Of a stretch of DNA of 38,028 nt, positions 18,481 to 27,045 are shown piece by piece (within the stretch, counting starts at the first letter, position 1; every line of letters starts with the position of its first letter). The DNA lies in contig JAKAWN010000017.1 in assembly GCA_021827245.1 (NCBI GenBank), positions 1 through 38,028 of the forward strand, in the 5' to 3' direction. This stretch comes from Acidobacteriota bacterium (lineage in GTDB: Bacteria; Acidobacteriota; Terriglobia; UBA7540). The translations under genes were made by a program, and so were the position numbers. The notes below the pieces were generated by a model. The model saw only the letters and a list, made by a program, of their open reading frames with translations. It did not search any database and was not told where the DNA came from.

Positions 18481-18906
18481 GTGATCTGCAACATGGGTGA
18501 CAGGGTGCCGGTTCTCAGGGCACAAGTGTCCGTAAAGACAGTTGAAGAGAAATATCCTTATCCATAGCCGTCGCGGGCGGACAAGGGATTTCCTGCTACG
18601 CACAGCCGGGATAACAGATTTGCGGAGATCACCTCCTGATCGGTGCTTCTTTCAAGGGTTCCGGGAAAGAGCGCTGGTCTTTTGCGGGCTGAGCTTGTGC
18701 AGTGAACCTCTGTGCAAGCGAGGCGCGAGAATTTACATAGGCTTTAAATTCACGCCCTGCATTCTGATTGACAATATGAGTTGGAAGTTAGAGCTGGATG
18801 GAGTTCGATTGCGGAACAGCGTGAATCTTACTCAGCCGAGGATTGGTTCACTGGCCAGAGGCTCCAAACTTCAATACTCTGAAGCCCGGCAGAACGGAGG
18901 TAGGTG

Positions 18907-19527
18907 ATGATGAAAAGCCTGTTCAGCACATTGGCGGTGGTAGCGATTTGCAGCAGCACGGCAATGGCGCAAGCAGGTACGGCGGGATGGTCCACGGGTG
19001 GACCTACGATTGTAGCTGCGCAAGGAGGCCCTGGCGGCGGCTTCATGGGAGGACCGATGCCACGGTTTGGTGGTAGGGAGCTATTTATTCGAACAAGGGG
19101 CGGCCAGATGATGGGCTTTCGCCGGTGGGGGATGGGACCCTGGTGGATGAATCCGGAGATGGCCCAGAAAATCGGGCTGACCGACCAGCAGAAGCAGCAG
19201 CTCGAAAAGATCAACCAGGACGGCCAACTGAAGATGATTGACCTGCGGGCGGACCTGGAAAAGCAGGAAGTGCTTCTCGCCCCCATGATGAGGGCTTATC
19301 ACCCGGACGAAGCTCAGGTGCTCGCGCAGCTTGACAAGGTTTCTCAAGCTCGGGCGGCGCTCGAGAAGGCGCGCGTTCAAACAATGCTGGCCAGACGCAA
19401 TGTGCTCACGGAAGAGCAGTGGAAGACATTGCGGACCACGCGAATGGGATTTCATCGCACCTTTGGGCCACGGGGCTTTCATCGTCCCGGCGGGCCGCGG
19501 ATGCCAGCTCAACCACCGACCCAGTGA
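18907..19527 (+). CDS. Spy/CpxP-like periplasmic LTXXQ protein
   Basis: 206 residues. Signal peptide (MMKSLFSTLAVVAICSSTAMAQA), a Gly/Pro/Met-rich linker, then the helical core: IGLTDQQKQQLEKIN (LTxxQ), a long charged helix, and a second NVLTEEQWKTLR motif. This layout matches Spy/ZraP/CpxP proteins, which act as periplasmic chaperones or metal-responsive stress proteins. The tail is rich in Gly, Arg, His and Pro. GGAGG at 18896-18900 favours ATG 18907. Its stop faces the NifX-like gene. Confidence 0.8.
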   Translation: MMKSLFSTLAVVAICSSTAMAQAGTAGWSTGGPTIVAAQGGPGGGFMGGPMPRFGGRELFIRTRGGQMMGFRRWGMGPWWMNPEMAQKIGLTDQQKQQLEKINQDGQLKMIDLRADLEKQEVLLAPMMRAYHPDEAQVLAQLDKVSQARAALEKARVQTMLARRNVLTEEQWKTLRTTRMGFHRTFGPRGFHRPGGPRMPAQPPTQ

Positions 19528-19704
19528 GCGCATGAATCGTCTTTTCATGGATGGCCGGAGCTTTGCATCACGCCTGGCTCCGGCTGAGTTCTGTTCCCTG
19601 CAGTACGGTGTCTTTTGGAGATCTGGCTGGCCTGCGCGGCTGGAAAGCATTCCGGAAACGGTTCATCCTGTTCCAGCCGCGCGTTCTTCAGGCGTGCTTC
19701 GGCC

Positions 19705-20106
19705 TCAGTGCTGATGCGGACGCTGCCCCGCACAGAATTCGCGGTCAGCTGGCGCCAGTTTTCCCTGAACGTACAAGGCTACGGCCTCTTCGGGCGAACG
19801 TTTCCTGTCAACAATGACGGGCCGGATGCCATTTTGCCTCAGATCATTGGCTGCCCTCCAGCCCATGCCGTAACAGAGGGCTGCCTGGCAGTCGTGGAGT
19901 GTGTGCACCAAGGCAGCGTGACTGTGCGGCTGATCGCCATGCCCCCCGGCATGGCAGTTTCCCGTGCCATGTGAAGTGTGCGTATTTTGCCGCAACTCTT
20001 TCCGCAGGACGGTCCCGTCCTCGGCGTCAAAGATAATAAAGTAAGCACATCGTCCAAAATGCGGCGAAATGGATTCGCCATCTTGCGATGCCACTGCAAC
20101 TCTCAT
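19705..20106 (-). CDS. NifX/NifB-type iron-molybdenum cofactor domain protein
   Basis: 133 residues. MRVAVASQDGESISPHFGRCAYFIIF is the start of the dinitrogenase iron-molybdenum cofactor fold (PF02579), and the later LHDCQAALCYGMGWRAANDL and IRPVIVDRKRSPEEAV fit its C-terminal half. A His/Cys-rich insert (HTSHGTGNCHAGGHGDQPHSHA) may bind metal. No nif genes are near; stand-alone members probably carry Fe-S or metal clusters, by family knowledge. Its ATG overlaps the stop of the DUF134 gene by 4 bases, indicating translational coupling. Confidence 0.87.
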   Translation of the reverse strand: MRVAVASQDGESISPHFGRCAYFIIFDAEDGTVLRKELRQNTHTSHGTGNCHAGGHGDQPHSHAALVHTLHDCQAALCYGMGWRAANDLRQNGIRPVIVDRKRSPEEAVALYVQGKLAPADREFCAGQRPHQH

Positions 20107-20609
20107 GATTGTTGTCCTCCTCCCATTCCTCTTTGTCCTCCATGCCTGCGGCAGCGGCCGGGATGCATTCCTTTTCCGCGTCCCCGGCCAAATCCCCGCT
20201 CCTCAGCGGCGCGGCAGATGTTGGCGCTCTTGCATTGCGGGCACTCCGCGGGACGTCCCGTGCCGTACGGAACGCTCCAGGCGTGCTGGCAGTCATTACA
20301 ACGAAACAGTCTTTGTCCAAGCATTTCGACTTCACCTCCTTCGATCCTCAGAGCCTTGCCGTTCACCAGCGCGTCTGCAACTTTCTTGTGGGCTGACTCG
20401 ACAATCCGGCCGAACGTTGGGCGAGAGATTCCCATGCGTTCGGCGGCCTGCTCTTGGTAAAGCCCTTCGAGGTCGGCCAGCCGGATGGCTTCAAATTCGT
20501 CCACGGCCATCGTGATTTCGTCGAGGGACGAGAGCGGGATGCCCTGGGGTTTGAAGTAATTGCTTTGCGGCTCGCAGGCAACCCGGCGGCAGCAGAAAGG
20601 CCTTGCCAT
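20103..20609 (-). CDS. DUF134 (UPF0251) predicted DNA-binding protein
   Basis: 168 residues from ATG 20609 (AAGGAG ten bases upstream). N-terminal MARPFCCRRVACEP, then a helix-turn-helix of sigma-factor type: LDEFEAIRLADLEGLYQEQAAERMGISRPTF in the protein, shown in part as EQAAERMGISRPTFGRI. The C-terminal part has a zinc-ribbon-like CNDC ... CPQC ... C pattern and a Gly/Arg/His-rich tail. Family members are predicted regulators often next to NifX-like genes, as here. The promoter region carries a 22-base palindrome, so autoregulation is likely. Confidence 0.9.
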   Translation of the reverse strand: MARPFCCRRVACEPQSNYFKPQGIPLSSLDEITMAVDEFEAIRLADLEGLYQEQAAERMGISRPTFGRIVESAHKKVADALVNGKALRIEGGEVEMLGQRLFRCNDCQHAWSVPYGTGRPAECPQCKSANICRAAEERGFGRGRGKGMHPGRCRRHGGQRGMGGGQQS

Positions 20610-20638
20610 AACGGCGTCACTCCTTTTCAATCAGATCC

Positions 20639-20667
20639 ATTATGATCATATGCTCATAATGTGTCAA
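20639..20667 (-). promoter_or_regulatory. promoter with palindromic operator for DUF134-nifX pair
   Basis: Minus strand TTGACA (20662-20667), 17-base spacer, CATAAT (20639-20644). A 22-base imperfect palindrome (20639-20660; half sites ATTATGATCAT and ATGCTCATAAT, 10 of 11 paired) covers the -10 and the whole spacer up to one base from the -35. A dimer bound there would block RNA polymerase. Confidence 0.75.
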
Positions 20668-20738
20668 GGAAAAATTCCGCACTCCGGCATGCCCGGCTGA
20701 AAATGCGGCGATGATGGGATGGCGTTGTGCGAATCGAT

Positions 20739-21728
20739 TTAGGCGGAAAGACCTTTTTGAACGGCGAGAATTTCTTCACGCGAGGCGGTGCCGGTACCTT
20801 TTTTCATAATGGTGACAGAAGCGGCCAGGTTACCCAGGCGCGCCGCTGCTACGGGATCGCCGGTGACGGCCAGCGCCAGGGCGCAGGCTGCGGCAAAGCT
20901 GTCTCCCGCACCGCAGATGTCCACGGGCTTTTCAACATGGCGGGTCTCCGCCCAGGTCTCTTTGCAGTCTTCAATAACCAGAGCGCCTTTGGGGCCGTGA
21001 GTGACGATCAGGGTCTTGGTTTCAAGCTTCCGCCGCAGGGTGGGGAAATCGACCTTCCCGAGCAGGCTGCGGCTGGCGGCTTCCGCTTCGTCGCGGTTGG
21101 GTTTCAGGATCATCTTGCGAAACAGATGCACGCGCTTGCGGGAGTCAGCGAGGAAAACCTTCTGCACATATCTTCCTGCAAGATCGATCAGGCAGTCCCG
21201 AACGGCCGGAGTGACGACTCCGCCGGCGTTTGTTTCCGCCTGGTCGGCGATGAGGATAACATCGAAGTCGGGAACGGCTGAGATGAGGTTATCGATCACG
21301 CGCTGCTCGGCTTCCTTGGGCAGGCGGCGCGTAGAAATGAAATCCACGCGCGGCTGATCTTCATCGCCGGTCTGGCTGTTCAGCAGCTTAGTGTAAGTGA
21401 ACGTCTGCCAGCCCTGAACCTTGACCATGCGCTCCGCCGCAATGCCGCGCTCGGCCAGCGCCTGCTCCAGTTCAAACCCGAAGCCATCCTTGCCGCGGAC
21501 GCCGAGAGCGGCTACCTCTCCCGCGCCCATCGCAGCCAGGTTGTTACATACGGTTCCACCTCCGCCCGGAGTTGGCTGGCTGGAAACCACTCCGATGCGC
21601 GGGATGCCTGTCTCGCGGGAAGGCTCGGAAGTCGCCGGGTCGTAGGTGCACCAGCGGTCCAGGCAGATGTCGCCGACCACCAGGGCCTTCAGCTTGGGGA
21701 AAGCCGAGAGAATCTCTTCCGCCTTCAT
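20739..21728 (-). CDS. PfkB-family sugar kinase, RfaE1-like
   Basis: 329 residues. Ribokinase/PfkB fold: N-terminal LVVGDICLDRWCTYDP, the glycine-rich PGGGGTVCNNLAAMGA, KPNRDEA in the middle, and the ATP/anion-hole motif DICGAGDSFAAACALAL with the catalytic Asp. The closest well-known relative by motif is the heptose-7-phosphate kinase domain (RfaE/HldE), but the substrate is not certain. Its ATG overlaps the stop of the preceding DHS-like gene by 4 bases, and it ends a compact operon with a HAD phosphatase. Confidence 0.85.
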   Translation of the reverse strand: MKAEEILSAFPKLKALVVGDICLDRWCTYDPATSEPSRETGIPRIGVVSSQPTPGGGGTVCNNLAAMGAGEVAALGVRGKDGFGFELEQALAERGIAAERMVKVQGWQTFTYTKLLNSQTGDEDQPRVDFISTRRLPKEAEQRVIDNLISAVPDFDVILIADQAETNAGGVVTPAVRDCLIDLAGRYVQKVFLADSRKRVHLFRKMILKPNRDEAEAASRSLLGKVDFPTLRRKLETKTLIVTHGPKGALVIEDCKETWAETRHVEKPVDICGAGDSFAAACALALAVTGDPVAAARLGNLAASVTIMKKGTGTASREEILAVQKGLSA

Positions 21729-22693
21729 GCAACCTCCAGCAGGGCGTGACGCAGTGCCGGAACGGTGCCGCGATGGTCACCGCGCAGATAGTAACTTTCA
21801 CCGCCATCGGCGACGGTTCGAACCAGGATCGTTTTGTGCGGGCGGAAGTAGTAGCCTGGATCGGTTTTGGGCAGTTCGTGGTGAATGTCACCCTCGATCG
21901 GCACCAGGTCAAACACCGCCGTGGTGAAATGCTTGATCGAGTGGCCCTCCTGCCGCGCCACGTTGCGCGCCATCGAGAGAGCTTTCAGGTAAACTTCCGG
22001 GCCCATAATGGCCGAACCGAAGTCCAGCATGAAGCCGCCTTCCAGGTTCTCCACCGTATGAGTGAAAATCAGGAAGTCGCGATAGCTGGCTGCGCCCAGC
22101 GCTGCGCCGTCGCAATTGGGATGCTCGTGAATGATATCGTATCCGATTCCGACGTGGACGGTGACCGGAACGGAATGCCGGTAAGCGGCGGCAAAGATGC
22201 TGACATCCTTGTGCGGAAAATCGCCGGCATCGATCTGGCGTCCGAGATTTTCTCCCAGGCCGAGCGAAAGCTCCGCCGCCTCCTTGATCACCTCGTTCAA
22301 GTCTCCGGTTTCCTTCCAGAGACCGAACTCGCCCGTCTGGATGTAGCGCGCCACGCTTTCGGTGCTGGCTCCGATGCGTGCCAGTTCGTAATCGTGAATG
22401 GCTCCGGCGCCGTTCATGGCGACGTGATTGATGAAGCCGCGCTCCAGCAGGTCGATGACGTAGCGGCTCATGCCCATCTTGATGACGTGGGCGCCCATCA
22501 TCAGGATTCGCGCCGCTCCCTTGCTTTTGGCAGCAATCATTCGACGGGCGATTTCAGGAAACTGCGGATGGGAAAAGTCCGGTCCCGGCTGGTCAAGGCC
22601 CAGCACGAAATCGAGTTGCATGTCGTGCTTGCGCTCGCTGAGCGGCTTGATCAGGAGTTTCGATCGATCGAAAAGTGCGTATTTGGATTTCAT
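21725..22693 (-). CDS. deoxyhypusine synthase-like protein of unknown function
   Basis: 322 residues from ATG 22693, ten bases after the HAD stop; the longer frame to 22807 would overlap the HAD gene. No transmembrane segment. Conserved-looking segments: ILMMGAHVIKMGMSRYVIDLL, MNGAGAIHDYELARIG, DVSIFAAAYRHSVPVTVHVG, IIHEHPNCDG and FGSAIMGPEVYLKAL. The order (nucleotide-binding loop, AGG-like AGAIHD, PV-x-V/C segment) resembles deoxyhypusine/homospermidine synthases, but the catalytic lysine region is not recognisable, so I leave the function open. Located between a phosphatase and a sugar kinase. Confidence 0.6.
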   Translation of the reverse strand: MKSKYALFDRSKLLIKPLSERKHDMQLDFVLGLDQPGPDFSHPQFPEIARRMIAAKSKGAARILMMGAHVIKMGMSRYVIDLLERGFINHVAMNGAGAIHDYELARIGASTESVARYIQTGEFGLWKETGDLNEVIKEAAELSLGLGENLGRQIDAGDFPHKDVSIFAAAYRHSVPVTVHVGIGYDIIHEHPNCDGAALGAASYRDFLIFTHTVENLEGGFMLDFGSAIMGPEVYLKALSMARNVARQEGHSIKHFTTAVFDLVPIEGDIHHELPKTDPGYYFRPHKTILVRTVADGGESYYLRGDHRGTVPALRHALLEVA

Positions 22694-22703
22694 CTTTGCG
22701 CCA

Positions 22704-23510
22704 TCATTTGGGGAATAGGGTCGCGAGAAGCTCGTCGCGGCAAAGGAAGTTGGGAATGATGTAATCTGCTCCCACGCTCGCCAGACGATCTCGCTTCCAT
22801 TCGTCAACTTTCAGGCATTCGGGCTCATCGGTGGCCACGCCCACGGCGATCCCACCCGCCTCCTTGACATTCTTGATCTCCACGTAGCCGTCGCCGAATC
22901 CCAGCAGCTCATCGCCGCGGCATTCCATGGAGCCGATCATCCTTTGAATCAGAATGGCCTTTGAGAAACTCTTGTAATCGTCCTGCGCCCCGTAGATGCG
23001 GCCGTCGAAATAGGAAGAGATCTGGAGCAGCTTAGCCTCTTCCACCGTGTAGGCATGGTCCGTCCCACTGGCGCAATAGAGCTTCAGCCCGCGCTCTTTG
23101 AGGGCATCGAGCAGATTGCGGGCGCCCGGAACGAGGTATTTGTCGGGCGACTCTTTGCCTTGCCGCAGCGCTCCCCGCCGGTGCCGGATCTTCTCCATCA
23201 GGCGGTCATGATAGATCTTCTTATAAGCCAGCGGCTCAAGCGGCCGCCCGCCGCGCGCCTCAACTTGCTTCGCCAGTTCAATCATCTGGTAGATGGTCTG
23301 CTTGCCCGTCAGTTCTGCCACGTAGTCTTTCACCCGTGCGCGCAGGTCCGATTCGCTTTCGCCGGTCTTCAGGTCGGCCAGAATTTCAACCATCATGGGT
23401 ACCATTACGTCGACCCATCCCGCCCGTAGCAGAGAAAGCGTCCCGTCGAAATCAAAGAGGACCACTCGTGCGATACTGGTCCGCGAACCGGAACATAGCC
23501 GCTCAATCAC
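22704..23510 (-). CDS. HAD-superfamily phosphatase
   Basis: About 268 residues from GTG 23510 (GAGG eight bases upstream); a TTG at 23573 would add 21 residues of unlikely N-terminus. HAD motif I is FDFDGTLSL, motif II CASGTDHA (S/T after the strand), a lysine in the DYKSFSKAILIQRM region as motif III, and motif IV GFGDGYVEIKN. The helical cap lies between motifs I and II. It resembles phosphoglycolate phosphatase-type enzymes; in this operon it likely acts on a sugar phosphate made or used by the PfkB kinase. Confidence 0.83.
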   Translation of the reverse strand: MIERLCSGSRTSIARVVLFDFDGTLSLLRAGWVDVMVPMMVEILADLKTGESESDLRARVKDYVAELTGKQTIYQMIELAKQVEARGGRPLEPLAYKKIYHDRLMEKIRHRRGALRQGKESPDKYLVPGARNLLDALKERGLKLYCASGTDHAYTVEEAKLLQISSYFDGRIYGAQDDYKSFSKAILIQRMIGSMECRGDELLGFGDGYVEIKNVKEAGGIAVGVATDEPECLKVDEWKRDRLASVGADYIIPNFLCRDELLATLFPK

Positions 23511-23637
23511 CAAGTTCGACCTCGCATCATTTAGCCAAGCCCACTTCAGACCTGGGAACTTCCAAAACGTCAAGGCACGATGGCCTAATATTAGGCCGCA
23601 GAGAGGTTGTCTGTAAACACCAGCGGAACCAGAGAAG

Positions 23638-23997
23638 TTAGAGCCTGCTGGTAAATTCGATCCGGGGAAGCGTTGGGACCAACCGCGAGCCAGCAGAGGA
23701 TTGGGAGATCTGTTCCTTCCAAAGCTGGAGTTGCGACATCAGACCAGATAGATCCACGCCCTGGAAGTCTGCGCCAAATGCCTCGAGTTTCCGGCAGCCC
23801 TTTTCCAGCAGCGAGTGAAATCCGGCGGGATTGTTGCGTGCGTGGTGATGGAAGGCCGCTGCCACCTGGATGAGGCCGTGAAGGAAGACTTTGCGCTCAC
23901 CCGTGGCCTTCAGCCATAGGGCTTCCAGAGCTTCGTGGGCCTCAAAGAATTTTGCCTCATTGAACAGTCGAATTCCTTCTGTGAAGCCGTGTTCCAT
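23638..23997 (-). CDS. DUF309 family protein
   Basis: 119 residues from ATG 23997, preceded by GGAG at 11 bases; an upstream ATG at 24045 lacks a ribosome-binding site. The family signature is clear: GIRLFNEAKFFEAHEALEALWL followed by LHGLIQVAAAFHHHARNN, with the conserved Glu/His pair (EAHE) and helical bundle. Function is unknown in the family. It is read 64 bases before the HAD frame's earliest start and could head the same operon. Confidence 0.85.
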   Translation of the reverse strand: MEHGFTEGIRLFNEAKFFEAHEALEALWLKATGERKVFLHGLIQVAAAFHHHARNNPAGFHSLLEKGCRKLEAFGADFQGVDLSGLMSQLQLWKEQISQSSAGSRLVPTLPRIEFTSRL

Positions 23998-24371
23998 CGC
24001 GATCTGAACTCCAGTGGCCGGGATTCCGCCGCCATTCGAGGCCATTGTAACCGAGTGCGAGTAAGGGGCGGGCGATGCAAATATTACCCACTGTGCGTCT
24101 GTGAAACAATTTTGGTGCGCGCGGTGAGCGCAAAGGCGTTTGAAAGTTCACTAAGTTATTGTAAATACACAACTTACAAATTAGCAATTTCGTGGTGGGG
24201 AAAATCTCAGGCGTCCCATCCGGGCCGTGAAGGGCGGGCGAGTAGCCTACTGAGAGAGCCGACATCTGCTTGCGCCGGCCGGGTGGGGCTGCAAACGTGC
24301 ATCGCGCATCGCCCATGCTCGGACTATCTGGCGCCGGTCAACGTTCGTAACAAAAGGCCGCAGGTGGGAGG
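23998..24371 (-). other. intergenic region upstream of DUF309, no gene seen
   Basis: 374 bases between the DUF309 start and the stop of the next minus-strand gene. Short frames here have no start signals or recognisable protein. An AT-rich island at about 24145-24195 is the likely promoter region. Confidence 0.5.
24158..24187 (-). promoter_or_regulatory. promoter candidate for the DUF309-led operon
   Basis: Minus strand TTGCTA (24182-24187), 18-base spacer, TACAAT (24158-24163), within an AT-rich stretch; it would give a leader of about 155 nt. Confidence 0.38.
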
Positions 24372-24851
24372 CTAATTCGGTTTGCCGCTGGTGCAGTAAC
24401 GCCCGCCTGCGGGCTGGTAGCCTGACATAAGAGCTTCACCCTGCGCCATCAGCCTTCCTTGCCCACGGCCGAACAACATGTCACCCCGGCAGTAGTAAAA
24501 GCCGGATTTCTTGTCCACCCAGACCATCGCTTCCGGCACGTGCGCCGGCTTTTTCCGGAAGAGCCCGGAGACCGCCTGCACAGCAGGGAGGTTACGGGTG
24601 GCATCGAGGTTTTGCCAGAACCAGCCGGAGGAAAGCAGCGCCACGATTCCGATGATCAGAATCACCGCAGGAATCAGCGGGGTCGTGCCAAGCAGGGAAT
24701 GGGTCGAAGGCGCTGGTTGGTAAGTGCGATCAGCAGAGGTTCCAGCCGACCAGAAGTGCAATTCTGCCGCAGGAGTGCCGCCGGACTTCTTCCCGGCACT
24801 TAGCGCCTTTGCTTCCCGGTTTTTCTTCCCTTGCTGGGCATGCTGGTCCAT
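24372..24851 (-). CDS. single-pass membrane protein with small C-terminal domain
   Basis: 159 residues. A polar Lys-rich N-terminus, one membrane helix at about residues 57-78 (PLIPAVILIIGIVALLSS), then a C-terminal domain with MVWVDKKSGFYYCRGDMLFG, GRLMAQGEALMSGYQPAGGRYC. The VWV-x-K/T-SG-x-Y ... GYxPA pattern is one I know from short secreted proteins of soil bacteria; no function is established that I can name. Two cysteines (YYC and RYC) could form a disulfide outside the membrane. Confidence 0.68.
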   Translation of the reverse strand: MDQHAQQGKKNREAKALSAGKKSGGTPAAELHFWSAGTSADRTYQPAPSTHSLLGTTPLIPAVILIIGIVALLSSGWFWQNLDATRNLPAVQAVSGLFRKKPAHVPEAMVWVDKKSGFYYCRGDMLFGRGQGRLMAQGEALMSGYQPAGGRYCTSGKPN

Positions 24852-25149
24852 TCCACCTACCTCATCTCTCGAGAGGAGGCCAAATACGAGACTTCCTCAG
24901 CTCTTCAGGTCATACAAATTGTACGAGGTTTAAGGCGGTGAAAAAAGTCCCTGAAGAGTAATTAACAGCTATGGCACCGAAGGCCTGGCATGCGGCGCAT
25001 GATTGGGGTGCTGCGCCATGGCTGTGCCCGGCCAAGCTTCGCCGGTTGGCGCCGGCTTGGCGTGGTACTAAGTCCGCACCTCCCAGGATAGATTCCTCGA
25101 TACTTGGAAGAGTCTGGAAAACTTGAACCCCATGGCCTGCCCGGGTCAC

Positions 25150-26406
25150 TCAGTTTGTTCTTATCAGCCGGATGGGGATGGGAGATCCTGCCGTGGCTAC
25201 AATCGGGCCACCACCGGTTCCAGTGGTGCCACCGGGCGTGCCCCCGCAGGTAGAAGCGTTCAGGATGACCATATCAATGGCTTTTTGACTTGCGCTCTCC
25301 ACCTGCGTTACAAACACCTGGAGATACCCAACAATAGAAACAACATCCTGGCCCGGAGTCAACGCTCCTCCCTCGTAGACCGGAACGGTCATGACGGAAG
25401 GGCTCTCGCTGTAGTCATAAAAAACCTTGTTTCTCAAGAGAGGATTCGGATTCTGGTATCCTCCCGTGATGGGAAAAGGAGGGCCGGTGGTTGTGTCAAT
25501 AGAGTCCTGGCCCATGCCGAGGCCAGGACCGGTGGCGTCGATCAGGGTTTCGATGCCCTGCATCACTTTCCCTTCTTTGACGCCGTTGGCTGTTTGCAGT
25601 GTGTCCCCGCAGGCGAAAATCCCGGGCGTGCACTCGACAATGTGGTTCTCCAAGGCACTGCCACTTTCCCAAGTCGCATCAGTGAAACCAACCAGGTACC
25701 ATTGGCTGGGCGCTGCGTCCGTGTGCAGTTGCCAGGTCTCGCCAATAATCCCGCCTTGCGAATAGGGTCCCGGATTCTCGACCGTGTTCTTCGTGCCGGG
25801 CGTCCCTGGATAGAAGAAGTAGCCACCGCCGCCAGAATCAGCGCATGCACCGTTTGAGGGCGAAGGGTGGCCGGGGTCACAATTGGGAACCAGGAAAGGT
25901 TTGAGGCAGGCTACACCGACTGATGAGTTGCCTCCGCCCGATGGATTATAAGCCTCGGCACTGGCTTTGGCGCTGACGTTCGCGTTGGGAATGCCGAAGA
26001 TCTTTGCGAAAAAAGTCGGCACGGAGCGCTGGACAGTCACGGTGATTTGAGGCTCTTCCGGGGTGGGATAGCTGAAAGCGATGTCGGAGTTCGGGTCGAG
26101 GGTGGCGGGTTTTCCGGCAACGTAGTTCTGGGCTGCCGCAGCCTCGGCCTGCTGCGTCGCAATGGTCTCCTGGATGCCGCCTGAGCTGCACCCGCCCGTC
26201 GTGCACCCGGAGGTTACAAAGGCCTTGGCCCCGGCCAGGGCCGCGGCATCCGCGGCCCGCTGCGCCTGCGCGCGCGCCAGATAGAAATTGGCCAGGTCGA
26301 TGGCAATCGCGCAAACGGCCAACAGCATCACCATGCCGCCGGCCACCATCAACAGGACCGAGCCCGTCTCCTCTTTCCTCGTGTAGCAACTTTTCAACCT
26401 CAGCAT
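25150..26406 (-). CDS. TadG-like Flp pilus-assembly/secreted protein
   Basis: 418 residues. GSVLLMVAGGMVMLLAVCAIAIDLANFYLAR is, in short, the N-terminal hydrophobic helix of TadE/G-like proteins (PF13400), followed by AQRAADAAALAGAKAFV, the standard TadG continuation. The rest is a long Gly/Ser/Thr/Pro-rich extracellular region with several cysteines. A GAGGGGAT before ATG 26406 supports the start. It lies 9 bases after the second TadE gene. Confidence 0.85.
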   Translation of the reverse strand: MLRLKSCYTRKEETGSVLLMVAGGMVMLLAVCAIAIDLANFYLARAQAQRAADAAALAGAKAFVTSGCTTGGCSSGGIQETIATQQAEAAAAQNYVAGKPATLDPNSDIAFSYPTPEEPQITVTVQRSVPTFFAKIFGIPNANVSAKASAEAYNPSGGGNSSVGVACLKPFLVPNCDPGHPSPSNGACADSGGGGYFFYPGTPGTKNTVENPGPYSQGGIIGETWQLHTDAAPSQWYLVGFTDATWESGSALENHIVECTPGIFACGDTLQTANGVKEGKVMQGIETLIDATGPGLGMGQDSIDTTTGPPFPITGGYQNPNPLLRNKVFYDYSESPSVMTVPVYEGGALTPGQDVVSIVGYLQVFVTQVESASQKAIDMVILNASTCGGTPGGTTGTGGGPIVATAGSPIPIRLIRTN

Positions 26407-26415
26407 TGAATCCCC

Positions 26416-27045
26416 TCAGTCGTTCACAATATTCTGCATTACGGCAGTTTCGGTTAATGTCTTTGGCAGTGAGATACTGGCGCCCGGTACCATCAGTCCG
26501 ATAATGTTGTTAAAAAACCAGGTATAAGGATATGTCAGAGTTACTTCTGTCCCTGTTTCAGGGTCTCCCGTGGAAGTCGTGTAGTTGTACTGGTTATTGA
26601 TGGTCAGGCTGGTGCCGCTCGGGCAGGAAAACGTCCACGTCGAAGTGCCTGTGGAGGCTGTAGCGCTTTCGAGGCAGGAAGAGTCTACGCCCGCGTTGGT
26701 CATGTAATTGGCCACGGCGGCCACAGTGGCCTGAACAGAGCAATCTGTGGTCGTGCAACTGCGGTCTGCCAAAATGTTGGAGACCATAATGCGCGCACCC
26801 TCGCGCGCCGCATTGGCCATTTTTTGCTTCAGGGTGAAAGCGCCGGCAAACTGGACGATCCCTGCCAGGAAAACCAGCAGGATAGGCAGGCACAGAGCGA
26901 ACTCCAAGAGTTGCGAACCCTCTGTTCCAGCGGCGGCTTGGAGAAGGCGCGTTCTTTTGCGAGTTGTTCTTTTGCGAGCTTGCGCGACGGCGTTTTTTGA
27001 AGTATTGGGGCGAAATGCCTTTCGGGTTCGCGAATGTAATTTCAT
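26416..27045 (-). CDS. TadE-family pseudopilin-like protein (second copy)
   Basis: 209 residues. Basic N-terminus, then GSQLLEFALCLPILLVFLAGIVQFAGAF, with the invariant Glu of TadE at the start of the hydrophobic helix and the following KMANAAREGARIM motif (PF07811). The extracellular part has four cysteines. The ATG at 27045 overlaps the stop of the preceding TadE gene by 4 bases. Confidence 0.85.
   Translation of the reverse strand: MKLHSRTRKAFRPNTSKNAVAQARKRTTRKRTRLLQAAAGTEGSQLLEFALCLPILLVFLAGIVQFAGAFTLKQKMANAAREGARIMVSNILADRSCTTTDCSVQATVAAVANYMTNAGVDSSCLESATASTGTSTWTFSCPSGTSLTINNQYNYTTSTGDPETGTEVTLTYPYTWFFNNIIGLMVPGASISLPKTLTETAVMQNIVND

Noticed and set aside
21572..22759. Long plus-strand frame opposite the PfkB and DHS-like genes
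   Set aside because: Spans two coupled minus-strand genes and has no domain or ribosome-binding site; a mirror of their GC-rich third positions.
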